A stretch of DNA of 64,000 nt from Proteiniborus sp. MB09-C3 (GCF_030263895.1 NZ_CP127161.1:3596001-3660000), one strand, 5' to 3'. Positions 1 to 9,693 are shown, numbered from the stretch's first letter. Made by a program: numbers and translations. Notes: generated by a model from the sequence alone, not told the origin.

Positions 1-147
1 TACTCCTTTTTCTTGTATTATATATGCTATTCTATGAGTAAGTACCCTTGTCTTTCCACTACCTGCACCAGCAAGAACTAACAGTGGTCCTTCTGTAGCC
101 AATACCGCTTCTCTCTGTTTATCATTAAGTCCATCTAGAAAATTCAT
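1..147 (-). CDS. pcrA: ATP-dependent DNA helicase PcrA/UvrD, N-terminal part only
   Basis: Partial gene: 49 codons from the ATG at 147 to the window edge. The peptide begins [15 protein letters not shown] (Q-motif region of superfamily 1A helicases) and contains the Walker A sequence GAGSGKT followed by RVLTHRIAY, as in Firmicute PcrA. These enzymes unwind DNA 3'-5' in nucleotide excision repair and plasmid replication and remove proteins from DNA. A good ribosome binding site (GAAAGGAG) lies just upstream of the ATG. UvrD and PcrA cannot be separated from this much sequence; PcrA is chosen because it is the usual Firmicute member. Confidence 0.9.
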   Translation of the reverse strand, partial: MNFLDGLNDKQREAVLATEGPLLVLAGAGSGKTRVLTHRIAYIIQEKGV

Positions 148-191
148 CGATAGGTTTCTCCTTTCATTTTCCTCTCTTTTCATTATTATAT

Positions 192-232
192 AGGAAAAAT
201 AAAATGCCCTCAACTATCTAAAATTGAAGGCA
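192..232 (-). terminator. Intrinsic terminator of the dipeptidase gene
   Basis: On the minus strand a 9-bp stem with one mismatch (TGCCTTCAA / TTGAGGGCA, 205-232) is followed by a T-rich run at 192-204. It lies directly after the stop of the M19 dipeptidase gene. Confidence 0.75.
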
Positions 233-259
233 GCAAAATACAGAAATATCTATCTAAAA

Positions 260-1198
260 CTATAATACATTCTTAATAACTCTCAAGGCATTCTTATAAA
301 ATATTTTATCTATTTCATCCTCTGTAAATTTATTATCCCTTAGACCATATGCCAATTTTTCAATCTCTCCAATATTATCAATTTCTATATTGGGACTGCA
401 TCCATCAAAATCCGAGCCTAATGCTATAACATCTATTCCACCTATATTTCTAATATGTTTAATATGCTTTATCATATCTTCAACCTTTGCATTCTCACTT
501 TCTCCTAAGAAATATTTCTCAAAGCATATTCCCATTATTCCGCCCTTTTCTGAAAGAGTTTTTATCATGTCATCATTAAGATTTCTAGAATGCTCCTTAA
601 CTGATCTAGCATTAGAATGAGAAGCGATAAAGGGCTTTGAAGACAGTCGCGCCACATTATAGAAGCCTTGGTCCGAAAGATGAGAGACATCTATCAACAT
701 TCCCAATCTATTCATTTCATTTACAACTTCTGCTCCAAAATTAGTTAGACCTTCATCCTTACATTCATAATATGTATTAGGAAATCCAATTTCATTTGGA
801 AAATTCCATGTAAGAGTTATTGCTCTGACTCCTAATCTATAGAAATTCCTTAAGTTTTCAAGTTTTCCCTTAATAGTCCCGCCTTCTTCTATAGTAAGCA
901 CGGCAGACATTTTACCTTCTCTGTCATTTTTTATAATATCCTCATAGCTAGTTGCTATTGAAATACTGTCTTTATTCTTTTCAAGTTCAGTATAAAACTT
1001 ATCTATCATTTCAAGACACATTTCCATAGGGTCCTTTTCTTCTTTTAAGTATACAAACATAGCAAAAAACTGAGCTAATGAATTTCCTTTTTTCATTTTT
1101 TTGATATCTATGCTAAAGTCGTTTTCGTATAGCTCTAGATTTTCCTTATCCTTCATAAGTCTCAATATTGTATCGCAATGCATATCAATTGGTCTCAT
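260..1198 (-). CDS. Membrane dipeptidase (peptidase family M19)
   Basis: 312-residue zinc dipeptidase of the renal dipeptidase family, which cleaves dipeptides, often with D- or dehydro-residues at the C-terminal side. Visible metal-site and active-site motifs are HCD (H7, D9), TIEEGG (E104/E105), the conserved histidines in VSHLSD (H173) and SHSNARS (H194), and GSDFDG (D263). Length and motif order match the family. There is no signal peptide, so it is probably cytoplasmic as in other Firmicutes. It is a single-gene unit ended by the terminator at 192-232. Substrate is inferred from the family only. Confidence 0.9.
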   Translation of the reverse strand: MRPIDMHCDTILRLMKDKENLELYENDFSIDIKKMKKGNSLAQFFAMFVYLKEEKDPMEMCLEMIDKFYTELEKNKDSISIATSYEDIIKNDREGKMSAVLTIEEGGTIKGKLENLRNFYRLGVRAITLTWNFPNEIGFPNTYYECKDEGLTNFGAEVVNEMNRLGMLIDVSHLSDQGFYNVARLSSKPFIASHSNARSVKEHSRNLNDDMIKTLSEKGGIMGICFEKYFLGESENAKVEDMIKHIKHIRNIGGIDVIALGSDFDGCSPNIEIDNIGEIEKLAYGLRDNKFTEDEIDKIFYKNALRVIKNVL

Positions 1199-1270
1199 TT
1201 TTTCAGTCCCTTCAAAGTTTTTTAGGCTTCTTTTTTTCTGATTTAGTATTATTCAGAAATATCTTAAATC

Positions 1271-1564
1271 CTATTTATCCTTTTTCCTCTTTCTACTAAA
1301 TGAAATACCTCCAAAGCCACTTATTATTGCCATATAGAAGCCAAAATCATACCACCAGCCCTTATTTACGGCTTCATAAACTCGTATGCTGCGTTTGAAT
1401 ATACTTATAATCAACGAAATTGGAGCAATCCATCCATGCCATATGCCTGACAGAAAACCTGCTGGCTTACTACTGGTGTAGCTTCCATCTCCAGGTATAC
1501 ATCCAGATAGCAATACAGCTACTAATATAGTTAATATGCATAATAATAATACCTTCTTTTTCAC
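1271..1564 (-). CDS. Small predicted lipoprotein with a C-terminal membrane segment
   Basis: 97 residues starting at a GTG with a GGGGGAG ribosome binding site 6 nt upstream. The N-terminus is a lipoprotein signal: KKK, a hydrophobic run and the lipobox LSGC (Cys at about 22). Two hydrophobic stretches follow (about 38-55 and 72-88, the second containing YMAIISGFGG), and the C-terminus is very basic (SRKRKKDK). This suggests an envelope protein with a lipidated N-terminus and a cytoplasmic tail. Similar small proteins occur widely in bacteria, but I know no established function. Confidence 0.75.
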   Translation of the reverse strand: MKKKVLLLCILTILVAVLLSGCIPGDGSYTSSKPAGFLSGIWHGWIAPISLIISIFKRSIRVYEAVNKGWWYDFGFYMAIISGFGGISFSRKRKKDK

Positions 1565-1695
1565 ACATATCTCCCCCTTTATTTCATTTTACCATATCCT
1601 TCTTAATCATAGGAAACGATTCTATAATAAATATTAGCTAAAAAAATTTCCCCATCTTCATCTCCATATTCATTTGCTTTTAAACCCTTTTAACA

Positions 1696-1730
1696 GAACA
1701 AATAATCCCTAAGTTTTTAAGCCTTAGGGA
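1696..1730 (-). terminator. Intrinsic terminator after the amidase gene
   Basis: Stem TCCCTAAG / CTTAGGGA (1706-1713 with 1723-1730) with a 9-nt loop, followed on the minus strand by a T-rich stretch. It lies about 100 nt after the stop of the Amidase_6 gene. Confidence 0.7.
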
Positions 1731-1825
1731 TAAGATAGATTAACTATATAGGTATGCTTTGCTATTCTGCTATCAAAAAAATAAATAATGTTCAAATGTA
1801 ATTGACAATAATATTATACCAGCTT

Positions 1826-2833
1826 TTATTCACTCATTTTATATACTCTAATTCCTCCACCACTAAAAAAGCCATAATCTCTTAAGGAAGCATTTATTGT
1901 ATCATTCGAATGAGCAGCACATATTAAATCGTCCTTACTATAATCAATAATTATCAATGTATGAAAGGGTCTGCCATTGCTGTTTAATAAAGATACTGCA
2001 TCTCCCCTGTTTCCATATGAGAGGACTTTTTTGAATTTAGAGTCTTCTTTAAAATGAGAACTATCGAAGTTCCTATAGGAAACTGCCCTTGTCATCCAAT
2101 AATGTCCAAATGCGTCTGCACCTCTCCAGGTTGAAGAAATTTTATTTACGTCCCATAGTTGGTTTGACCTGCAAAACCAATTGCTAAAATTAGTGGAATT
2201 TATACCTACCATTGGCTTTCCGCCAGCATTTAGCGCTTGTGAAATAAAGTTGGCACAATCTCCTCCCTTGCCTGCATAGCTTGGATATTTGGCGGTGTTA
2301 TAATTAAAAGCATAGGTTATTGCATATTCCACAGCTTTTTCAGGAGAATATGCAGATATAGTACTTATTTCTCTTCTAATCTTATTGAAGGAGCTGTTTT
2401 TCGCATTATCAACAAAGGAATATCCTTCTATATAGGAATTTATTAAACCAATATCAATACTTTTATCCTTCAATATATCAGAGTAGTTACCTTTTAATAA
2501 ATATAAGTTCATTTTCCAATTGGATATAGATGTTTCCCTATTATATTTTTCAGTAATGAATCTAGTAACATATTCCTCTTCATGTATTATATTTCTATAG
2601 CCTTGAATTTCCTCCATATTTTGAATCTCATTATTGCCTGACCCTGATTCTATAATAGTATTATTATTATATTTTTTATTGATTACATATTTATAAAGCT
2701 TTTCTAAATCATATGAGTTAAACCTTTTCCTCTGTACCCTATGACGAATCTCCTTATAGATTTGTTCTTTAGTTAAATTCTTATCTAAAAATGATTCTTT
2801 TTTGATTCCAAGCAGTAAAAATTTATTCCACAT
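1826..2833 (-). CDS. Amidase-domain (Amidase_6) protein
   Basis: 335 residues from the ATG at 2833. That start is preferred over the ATG ten codons upstream (2863) because GGAGGG lies 9 nt before it. The C-terminal half carries the Amidase_6 signature: helix YSPEKAVEYAITYAFNYN, the catalytic Cys in GGDCANFISQALNAGG, a tryptophan-rich stretch around NWFCRSNQLWD, and the catalytic His in RPFHTLIIIDY. The N-terminal part (about 1-140) is lysine/asparagine rich and unassigned. Related NlpC/P60-like cysteine amidases are linked to peptidoglycan or spore-wall peptides. There is no signal peptide at the chosen start, so the site of action is unknown. Confidence 0.85.
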   Translation of the reverse strand: MWNKFLLLGIKKESFLDKNLTKEQIYKEIRHRVQRKRFNSYDLEKLYKYVINKKYNNNTIIESGSGNNEIQNMEEIQGYRNIIHEEEYVTRFITEKYNRETSISNWKMNLYLLKGNYSDILKDKSIDIGLINSYIEGYSFVDNAKNSSFNKIRREISTISAYSPEKAVEYAITYAFNYNTAKYPSYAGKGGDCANFISQALNAGGKPMVGINSTNFSNWFCRSNQLWDVNKISSTWRGADAFGHYWMTRAVSYRNFDSSHFKEDSKFKKVLSYGNRGDAVSLLNSNGRPFHTLIIIDYSKDDLICAAHSNDTINASLRDYGFFSGGGIRVYKMSE

Positions 2834-2896
2834 TGCAAAATTCCCTCCATTGCTTTTATTCATCTTATGCTATAAAAAGGGAATTTGATATATTAC

Positions 2897-3094
2897 ATGA
2901 TAGGTCAATGACAAGCTCCTTTGCTCTTCTTCGCAAAAGCCAGTATTGCTGCTGCTAAAGCTCTATATTCTGATGGCAATAAAAATGTTATAGTATGTGC
3001 TGGTATCCAAAAAATAGGTATTGTCTTAAATACAACAAATGAAATGGAACCATGGTGTAAAAAATTGATTATTAATTGTCAAAGTTTATATTGA
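2897..3094 (+). pseudogene. Unrecognised ORF with an in-frame UGA at codon 5
   Basis: From the ATG at 2897 the frame reads M-I-G-Q-UGA (2909-2911), then 60 open codons to a TGA at 3092-3094. The post-UGA peptide looks protein-like: a hydrophobic and Ala-rich start (APLLFFAKASIAAAKALYS), a core NVIVCAGIQKIGIVLN, and EMEPWCKK near the end. I do not recognise the family. It could be a 5'-truncated relic, a gene whose early Cys or Trp codon mutated to UGA, or (least supported) a selenocysteine codon. The ribosome binding site is weak. Confidence 0.35.
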
Positions 3095-3199
3095 CATATA
3101 AATTTTTACAGAGTAATATAAGCTTTGTGTCCAGTAATGGACATGCTTAGCTGATGCAAGTAACTTCATATGTTGAATAAATTAAAGGGAGGTATATAT

Positions 3200-4906
3200 T
3201 TGAAAAAAAGTATAGGAGTAAAAATAACCGTATTATTTCTGATCGCTGCTCTATCAGCTTATAGCCTACTATCATTTGTACTCTATTATCAAAGTTATAA
3301 AATGGTAACAAAAAATGTAGCCGATGTAGCATATAGAATAGCTAAGGAAGCCAGTGAAGAAATAGATATTGACGAATTTGTGAAATTAGAAACTATAGAG
3401 GACGAGAAAAGAGATTCATATATACAAATGAGGGACAAGCTTGGATATATCGGCAATATGAATGGAGTTAAGTACATATATACCATGAGAAAGACGGAAG
3501 ATGGAAAATTCATGTATGTTGTTGATGGTTCTTCTTTAGATGAAATATCACATATTGGAGATACTGAGGAGTCCAGTTTACAATATGAAAAAGCATGGGC
3601 CGGAGAAGCTTTTATTGGCAATAAAATTAAGAATTATGGCGAATGGGGAATTCTTATAGATTCCTATTATCCACTGAAAGATAGTGACGGAAATGTAGTA
3701 GGAATACTAGGTGTCGATTATGATGCAGAATCAGCTTTCTTTGAGCTTAGTAAGTTCAAAACTACTAGTATTATAGCATTTTCATTATTTGCTCTAATAA
3801 TCTTGTTACTGGGAGCAATTATTTCAAATAATATTGCAAAGCCTTTAAAAAGTATGGCAGCAATAGCTCAAAAGGTGTCTAATTATGACTTGAAAGTTGA
3901 AAAATTAGTTATAAAAGGTGAAGACGAAATAGCTCAATTAGCAAGCTCCATAAATAGTATGATAGATAACCTGAAGGATATTGTGGCACAAACTTCTAAG
4001 GTTTCAGAGAAAATCAATATTCAAAGCAGTGAGTTAAATAAAATTAGTGTTGAAGTAAAACAAAATAGTGAACTAATTGCTTCAACAATGGATGAAATGG
4101 CTGCTGGCGCTGAAGAACAGGCAAGCTCATCCACTAGTATTGCGAGCTCAGTGGATAACCTAAACATCTTAATTGAACAAGCAAATGAAGAAGGAATAAC
4201 TCTTCATAATTCTTCAAATATAGTCCTAACTTCATCTAATCAAGGCGATAAAGAAATGAATGAGTCAATTAAGCAAATGGAGATTATCAATAAAATGGTT
4301 AAAGATTCAGTTATTAAGCTAGAGGATTTAAATGAAAATACTAAAAAAATATCTGTGTTAGCTGAAGTAATAAATAATATTGCTGATCAAACCAATTTGC
4401 TAGCATTAAATGCTGCTATTGAAGCTGCTAGAGCAGGTGAATCTGGAAGAGGTTTTTCAGTAGTAGCCGAGGAGATCAGAAAGCTTGCTGAGCAGGTTGA
4501 TGCATCTTCAATAGAAATATCTGATATTATCAATGTAGCTCAAAAAGAATCTAAAATTGTGACAGATTCTTTAAGCAAGGCATATGATCAGGTTGAACGA
4601 GGAACTAATCAAATTAAGATATCCTCAGAAATGTTTAATCAGATTAATGTTGAAATATTAGATATGATTGGAAAAATAGATAATATATCAAATCATTTAA
4701 AGGAAATCACAGAAAATAGCAATAAAATTACTATTGGAATTGAGCAGATTGCTTCTATTGCAGAAGAGAACTCTGCTGGTATTGAAGAAACTGCTGCTTT
4801 AGTACAGCAAGAAGTTAATTCCATAGAGAATCTTGCTGATTATGCCAATATATTATCTGAATTAGCTTCCCAGCTAAATCATATGAATAATAGATTTAAA
4901 TTATAG
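3200..4906 (+). CDS. Methyl-accepting chemotaxis protein
   Basis: 568 residues if translation starts at the TTG at 3200, which has GGGAGG 7 nt upstream; the ATG at 3170 has no such site. Order: N-terminal membrane segment (about 8-28), an extracytoplasmic Cache-like sensor of about 150 residues ([31 protein letters not shown]), a second membrane segment (about 187-207), a HAMP domain ([11 protein letters not shown]), then a long coiled-coil signalling domain. The hairpin tip [20 protein letters not shown] is the CheA/CheW-contacting signature. It senses an unknown ligand and controls the flagellar motor or a related output. It stands alone as a single plus-strand gene. Confidence 0.95.
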   Translation: MKKSIGVKITVLFLIAALSAYSLLSFVLYYQSYKMVTKNVADVAYRIAKEASEEIDIDEFVKLETIEDEKRDSYIQMRDKLGYIGNMNGVKYIYTMRKTEDGKFMYVVDGSSLDEISHIGDTEESSLQYEKAWAGEAFIGNKIKNYGEWGILIDSYYPLKDSDGNVVGILGVDYDAESAFFELSKFKTTSIIAFSLFALIILLLGAIISNNIAKPLKSMAAIAQKVSNYDLKVEKLVIKGEDEIAQLASSINSMIDNLKDIVAQTSKVSEKINIQSSELNKISVEVKQNSELIASTMDEMAAGAEEQASSSTSIASSVDNLNILIEQANEEGITLHNSSNIVLTSSNQGDKEMNESIKQMEIINKMVKDSVIKLEDLNENTKKISVLAEVINNIADQTNLLALNAAIEAARAGESGRGFSVVAEEIRKLAEQVDASSIEISDIINVAQKESKIVTDSLSKAYDQVERGTNQIKISSEMFNQINVEILDMIGKIDNISNHLKEITENSNKITIGIEQIASIAEENSAGIEETAALVQQEVNSIENLADYANILSELASQLNHMNNRFKL

Positions 4907-4928
4907 CTCAAATAATATATATTGCAAG

Positions 4929-5047
4929 GAAGAGCATTTTTATGTCGAATATCTTTAAGTAGCTTCTAATTAATTTTTCTAAAGAAAGAAAATGCACAAA
5001 ATTATTTATATCTCTTAGAGTATGCTGACATAAAAATGCTCCTCTTC
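4929..5047. repeat. Long-armed inverted repeat between MCP and EAL genes
   Basis: The arm at 4929-4946 (GAAGAGCATTTTTATGTC) is repeated in inverted orientation at 5027-5047 with only a 3-nt insertion. The intervening 80 nt are A/T-rich and show no ORF. It lies between the convergent ends of the plus-strand chemotaxis gene and the minus-strand EAL gene, so it could act as a bidirectional terminator or be a small non-autonomous repeat. Confidence 0.6.
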
Positions 5048-5108
5048 AGCTTTAACCTTATTTTGATTCTTACCAGAAAACAGTGGTATAATTAATAGAG
5101 TCATAGAT

Positions 5109-6149
5109 TTATTTGCATCTTCTATTTTTAAAAAATACTATTACTTCTTCTGGCAAAAGCGGTTTGCTAAAATAGTATCCTTGAATCTTATCGCATCCTA
5201 TCGATTTTAAATACTCATACTGTTCTTCCAGCTCTACTCCTTCTGCTATTACTTCTGCATTGATTTTATGTCCAAGAAGTACGATAGTGTCAATAATTAC
5301 TTTGTTAATATGAGCTTTAATATTGAAGATAAATGTCCTATCAATTTTTAAACTATCTACAGTAATATTTTGAAGATACTTCAAGGAATTATATCCTGTA
5401 CCAAAATCATCAATTGAGATTCTAACACCTTGTTTACTTAAATTAATTAAATTCATTGCCACAGCACTATTGGTCTCCAAAAATGCACTTTCAGTAATCT
5501 CCAGTTCAAGATATCTAGGTAGCAGCCCAGTTTCAGAGAGAACTCTGCTTACACCATCAGAAAAATCATTCTGCTGTAATTGTATAGCTGAAATATTTAC
5601 TGACAATCCATAGTTACTATAGCCAATATCATGCCATTTCTTTAGCTGATTACAGGAAGTTCTAAGCACCCATTCACCTATTGGAACAATAAGTCCCGTC
5701 TTTTCAGCAATTAATATGAATTCTCCAGGACTTATTATGCCTTTCTTAGGATGGTTCCATCTTATTAAGGCTTCTAGTGATACTATGTTTTTTGTCCTGC
5801 TATCTATAATTGGCTGGTAGCATAGAAAAAATTCTTCTTTCTCTAATGCCCTTATTAAGTCCTTTTTTATATCATTATGCAAGCTTATTTCTATACTAAC
5901 AGCATTATAATAATCAGCAATTATTTCAATATTATCATAAAACTCCTGCTGTCCAATGCTAAAGATATTCCTCAATTCACTTAATGCAGGAGCTTTTCTG
6001 CTTAAGCTACTAAGCATTTGTACTGAATCAGAAACATTGGGAGTCAAGGTAGGTGCTATATGATTTATAACTTCTTTTATCCAATTAATGGGAAAGCTAT
6101 GTTCCACATCTCCTGCTTTAAAAGACACTACCTGCTTTGTATCTTGCAT
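5109..6149 (-). CDS. EAL-domain cyclic-di-GMP phosphodiesterase
   Basis: 346 residues. About 105 residues of unassigned N-terminal sequence precede a complete EAL domain. Visible motifs are LEALIRWNHP (the EAL signature), the metal/active-site set DDFGTGYNSL, KIDRTF and EGVE, and QGYYFSKPL at the end. All catalytic residues I can check are present, so it probably hydrolyses c-di-GMP to pGpG. It starts 15 nt after the stop of the upstream chemotaxis receptor (6165-8171), so the two are very likely co-transcribed. This suggests that receptor input and c-di-GMP turnover are linked. The N-terminus shows no membrane segment. Confidence 0.92.
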   Translation of the reverse strand: MQDTKQVVSFKAGDVEHSFPINWIKEVINHIAPTLTPNVSDSVQMLSSLSRKAPALSELRNIFSIGQQEFYDNIEIIADYYNAVSIEISLHNDIKKDLIRALEKEEFFLCYQPIIDSRTKNIVSLEALIRWNHPKKGIISPGEFILIAEKTGLIVPIGEWVLRTSCNQLKKWHDIGYSNYGLSVNISAIQLQQNDFSDGVSRVLSETGLLPRYLELEITESAFLETNSAVAMNLINLSKQGVRISIDDFGTGYNSLKYLQNITVDSLKIDRTFIFNIKAHINKVIIDTIVLLGHKINAEVIAEGVELEEQYEYLKSIGCDKIQGYYFSKPLLPEEVIVFFKNRRCK

Positions 6150-6164
6150 ATTCCTAACCGTCCT

Positions 6165-8171
6165 TTACATTCTGAACTTCGAAACTGATTTAATTAACAA
6201 GTCTGATTTTTCTCTTGCCATTTCTGTCAGTTTTATTACATTATCTGACATTTGTCTTATGGCTGAGGATTCTTGTGCAATATTAGTAGCACCATAAGCT
6301 TCTTCATTAGCTGCACTGGATATTTCGTCTATTGCCTTCACCATATTTTGCATTGAAGCCAACAATTCTTCAGATGTTGCACTAAAATCAGTTACCATAT
6401 CGTTTATATTTATGGAGTTAAGGCTGTATTGTTCACTAGAATTAACAAGATCATCATAATCACTTAATACCTTCCTATCAATAAATTCTATAATCACAGT
6501 AGAGCTAGATGAAAGGGCATTGACAGCCTTAAATATCACATCAGTTACTTCTTGTATCCTAGAAATCGAATTTTTTGAACCTTCTGCAAGTTTTCTTATT
6601 TCATCTGCAACAACTGCAAATCCTCTTCCAGCTTCACCTGCTCTTGCAGCCTCAATGGCAGCATTTAATGCAAGTAGATTAGTTTGTTCAGTTATTTCAA
6701 GAATAGCCTCAGATAATTCATTTATTTTATTTACTGCCTTTGATTGCTCAATTGCCATTTTTAAATCGTCTTTTGTTTTCCCATATATTTCAATAGTTTC
6801 TTTTTTTGAAGATACGGCTTTTCTCTTCATTTCCTCGCTCATATTGCTAACATCACTTGCCGTAACTGCTCCTTCTTCTGCTTTCTTTGCAATAGCTTCA
6901 ATGGCTTTTTCAATTTCTATAGAAGTTGCATTCATTTCCTCAGTAGATGCAGCAGTTTCTTCAGATCCTGCTGATAATTCTTCTGTAGTAGCAGAAATAT
7001 CTTCTATGCTTTTGTTAAGCTGCTCCATATCATTATTAATATTAATGAGCATTTGACTTACATCAGAAGACTCACTGTTAACCTCCACAATAATATTTTT
7101 TATAGATTCCTGCATGGTATTAATTGCCTTTGCTAAGACACCTGTTTCGTCATTAAGCTTAAGCAGATGATGAGGAATTTCTCCTGTAAAATCTCCAGTT
7201 GCTACTACATTTAGATAATTAGTTGCTGTTTTTATAGGTGATGTAATATTTCTTGATATTAATAAAGTAATAGCTATACCTACTCCAATAAAAACAATTG
7301 AAACAGTGATCATTGTTTTTGCAAGTAGGTTCACTTTTGCCATAACTTCTGATTTTGGAGCTGTTACAGCTAATGACCAACTAGTTCCTTCCACTGGAGC
7401 AAATCCCATGTATTTAGTTATACCTTTATAGGTATATTCTCCTACTCCCTTTTTTCCCTCAATCATATGATTTTCCAACTCAGCAAGAGATTTTAGTTCA
7501 GGATTGCTTTTAACACTTTCAAAAACGTTGTCCATTTCTATAACAAGATTTCTGTCTTTATTAGCTATAGCTGTACCTTCTTTATTAATCATGAATACTT
7601 GACCATTTTCCCCATACTTCATATCATCAGTAAAATCACTAAGTACATTTCCGTCACGAGTAGCAACTAATACACCTTTGACTCTATTGCCATCTTTAAT
7701 TGGAACTGCATAGCACAATATAATACTATCAATAACCTTGCTTACAATGGGATCCGAAATTGCACTTTCACCTGATAAGGCCCTCATAAAATACTCTCGA
7801 TCTGAAAGAGAACAGCTTGCACCATTGGTGTCTTTTGCATAGCCACTAACATCTGCAATTGTAAGGTCTATATGTCCGCTCCTTTTCACTTCATTTTTAA
7901 GTAAATCTAGCTTTTCATCTAAAGTCAGAGTATCGCTTTTTAAAAATTCAGTTTCTGCCAATGCCTCTAATGCGTTTAATTGCACTTTCATGCCTTCAGC
8001 AACAACCTTAGCATCCTCTTCTGCTATTTGACCCAATGACTCATTGATACTTGCTGATATTGCATTAGAGGATGTTATATAGGATATAACCCCGAATCCT
8101 ATGCATATAATCAACAGTAATGCTCCATAAGATAAAGATAGTTTTGTTTTAATACTCTTTAATTTCAACAT
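6165..8171 (-). CDS. Methyl-accepting chemotaxis protein with dCache-type sensor
   Basis: 668 residues; ATG start with GGGGGAG 4 nt upstream. A membrane segment at about 13-33 is followed by a large extracytoplasmic sensor of about 240 residues with dCache-like sequence ([50 protein letters not shown]). Then come a second membrane segment (about 285-307), HAMP, and the signalling hairpin with [20 protein letters not shown] and [18 protein letters not shown]. The ligand is unknown; dCache receptors often bind amino acids or other small metabolites. It heads a likely two-gene operon with the EAL phosphodiesterase. A perfect 34-nt palindrome lies about 100 nt upstream of its start. Confidence 0.95.
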   Translation of the reverse strand: MLKLKSIKTKLSLSYGALLLIICIGFGVISYITSSNAISASINESLGQIAEEDAKVVAEGMKVQLNALEALAETEFLKSDTLTLDEKLDLLKNEVKRSGHIDLTIADVSGYAKDTNGASCSLSDREYFMRALSGESAISDPIVSKVIDSIILCYAVPIKDGNRVKGVLVATRDGNVLSDFTDDMKYGENGQVFMINKEGTAIANKDRNLVIEMDNVFESVKSNPELKSLAELENHMIEGKKGVGEYTYKGITKYMGFAPVEGTSWSLAVTAPKSEVMAKVNLLAKTMITVSIVFIGVGIAITLLISRNITSPIKTATNYLNVVATGDFTGEIPHHLLKLNDETGVLAKAINTMQESIKNIIVEVNSESSDVSQMLININNDMEQLNKSIEDISATTEELSAGSEETAASTEEMNATSIEIEKAIEAIAKKAEEGAVTASDVSNMSEEMKRKAVSSKKETIEIYGKTKDDLKMAIEQSKAVNKINELSEAILEITEQTNLLALNAAIEAARAGEAGRGFAVVADEIRKLAEGSKNSISRIQEVTDVIFKAVNALSSSSTVIIEFIDRKVLSDYDDLVNSSEQYSLNSININDMVTDFSATSEELLASMQNMVKAIDEISSAANEEAYGATNIAQESSAIRQMSDNVIKLTEMAREKSDLLIKSVSKFRM

Positions 8172-8273
8172 ACATCTCCCCCATTTAATTTAGTAAAAGC
8201 ATTATTGGATTGTTCTCTTCCTTCAGACTTTGCATATGAAATTGCTGTAGTTTTATGTCTTTTATTGTCCTAT

Positions 8274-8307
8274 AAGTTATCTAATATAATATTATATTAG
8301 ATAACTT
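8274..8307. promoter_or_regulatory. Perfect 34-nt palindrome upstream of the MCP/EAL operon
   Basis: The left half AAGTTATCTAATATAAT (8274-8290) is exactly complementary to the right half 8291-8307, with no central spacer. It lies 103 nt before the MCP start codon. It could be an operator for a dimeric regulator or a terminator-like hairpin; no U-run follows on either strand. Confidence 0.55.
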
Positions 8308-8499
8308 GTACTATTTTGTAGAATTGTCATTGCCATGTTTGTGACAATTTCATCTTAATATTAAATCCTTTGAGAAATACTTCATAAAGATAGGGATTTG
8401 TCTCTGCAAATGGGGATAAAAAGGAAGTTATCTCACGGATACAGTATCAAATAGACTCACTGCTAAAATAGATTAGATAAAATTTTTAAAATTAATATA

Positions 8500-8538
8500 A
8501 TAGAAAACACCCCAATCATGACTAATGTTTGAGGTGTT
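8500..8538 (-). terminator. Intrinsic terminator of the VanY-like gene
   Basis: On the minus strand the stem AACACCTCAA / TTGGGGTGTT (one mismatch, 8506-8538) is followed by TTTTCTATT. It starts 13 nt after the carboxypeptidase stop codon. Confidence 0.8.
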
Positions 8539-8551
8539 ATTCAATATAAAG

Positions 8552-9490
8552 CTATTCTAAATTACTTTCAAATCCTAGGTATTCTTCAAGTGTAATATCC
8601 TTTTCATATATTTCTTCTGCTACATCCTTACCAACGTATCTAATATGCCATGGCTCATAGCTGTATCCAGTTATATCAATTTTTTCATTTGAGTATCTTA
8701 TTATAAATCCAAACTTATGGGCATTTTCCTTTAGCCAAATGCCTTCAACAGTTTGTCCAAAAGATTCGTCTAATGAAAGATTTACGCTTATACTAGATAC
8801 ATCCATTGCTAGACCTGTTTGATGCTCACTTTGTCCTGGTCTGGCTACTAGTTTATTTGCCTTTTCAACTCCATCTTTTTTTACTCTATTATTAAAGAGC
8901 AACTCCTGTCTTGCATAGGATCTATAGCCTGAAACTGCATATAAAATTATATCCTCTTTCTCTCCTTCTTTAAAGAGTTCCTCTAGAGCTGTAGCAGCCT
9001 CTTTTCTTAAGTATTTTTTTTGATCATTTCCATCAAAAGAGAATTTTACATTAGGTATTACTAAATCACTTGGTTTATAATCAGAAGCTAAATTTCTTTC
9101 TTTGTTAGCTAAAACTAAAATGTCATCGGTATTTTTAATAATTTCTTGTCCTTTATCATCTATGTAAACAGTATCCTTTAATAAATCCTTCTTCTCTTTA
9201 TTTCCTTTTCCTATATTGTCATCACTAGAATCACTATTATCCCCTTTAGTTGATTCAATATCTTTATCAGTACTCGATTTATCTTCTTTGTCCAGAGCAT
9301 CGCTATCAGCTAAAACATAGTCACCATGATCAGACGATGAATTATTAATAATAGCTCTTTTAATAATTGGAAATAGCCTGTCCTTAATCTGTGTAATAGC
9401 TATTATAAGAATGAACAATATTATTATGTTATTGAAAAGTCTTTTTTTTCGTTTCATTTTTGAACTGGAGCTTCTGCTCGTATTTCTCAT
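8552..9490 (-). CDS. D-Ala-D-Ala carboxypeptidase, VanY/M15B family, membrane anchored
   Basis: 312 residues. A basic N-terminus (KMKRKKR) and one membrane segment (about 19-36) are followed by an acidic Ser/Asp/Lys-rich linker (about 50-105) and a C-terminal VanY domain. The zinc-site motifs are present: SGYRSYARQ, the SEHQTGLAMDVSS box giving His and Asp ligands, and EPWHIRYVG giving the last His. It would trim the terminal D-Ala from peptidoglycan stem peptides outside the membrane. There are no van resistance genes nearby, so this is more likely a housekeeping wall enzyme than a glycopeptide-resistance determinant. It is transcribed alone and ends at 8500-8538. Confidence 0.93.
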   Translation of the reverse strand: MRNTSRSSSSKMKRKKRLFNNIIILFILIIAITQIKDRLFPIIKRAIINNSSSDHGDYVLADSDALDKEDKSSTDKDIESTKGDNSDSSDDNIGKGNKEKKDLLKDTVYIDDKGQEIIKNTDDILVLANKERNLASDYKPSDLVIPNVKFSFDGNDQKKYLRKEAATALEELFKEGEKEDIILYAVSGYRSYARQELLFNNRVKKDGVEKANKLVARPGQSEHQTGLAMDVSSISVNLSLDESFGQTVEGIWLKENAHKFGFIIRYSNEKIDITGYSYEPWHIRYVGKDVAEEIYEKDITLEEYLGFESNLE

Positions 9491-9693
9491 CTTCGTGTCA
9501 TCCTTTCATGTCATGCTTTCATATGGCTATATATGACCATATATTACTAATTATAACATCTATCAACATGAAATTCAGATTAAGCGACAAATTGTAATAC
9601 AAATGTCATAATTATTGCAATTAAAATAATTCTTAAAGCTCTTAATAAGCAAAGATTAATTTCAGCAAAAGTCTTTGCTCTATATTATGATAG

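Larger units (their letters stand above)
8172..8551. other. Gene-free leader of the MCP/EAL operon
   Basis: This 380-nt A/T-rich stretch holds the perfect palindrome at 8274-8307 and the terminator of the VanY gene at 8500-8538. I looked for the conserved core of cyclic-di-GMP riboswitches, given the downstream genes, and did not find it. Confidence 0.6.

Noticed and set aside
6520-7056. 178-codon plus-strand ORF opposite the MCP gene
   Set aside because: It is antisense to the conserved signalling domain; its Ser/Ala-rich composition is a mirror of the coiled coil.
8172-8551. Cyclic-di-GMP riboswitch upstream of the MCP/EAL operon
   Set aside because: The conserved core sequences of class I and class II were not found on either strand.
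8552-9490. Glycopeptide-resistance vanY
   Set aside because: No vanR/S, vanH, ligase or vanX genes are nearby; the protein fits ordinary wall carboxypeptidases.
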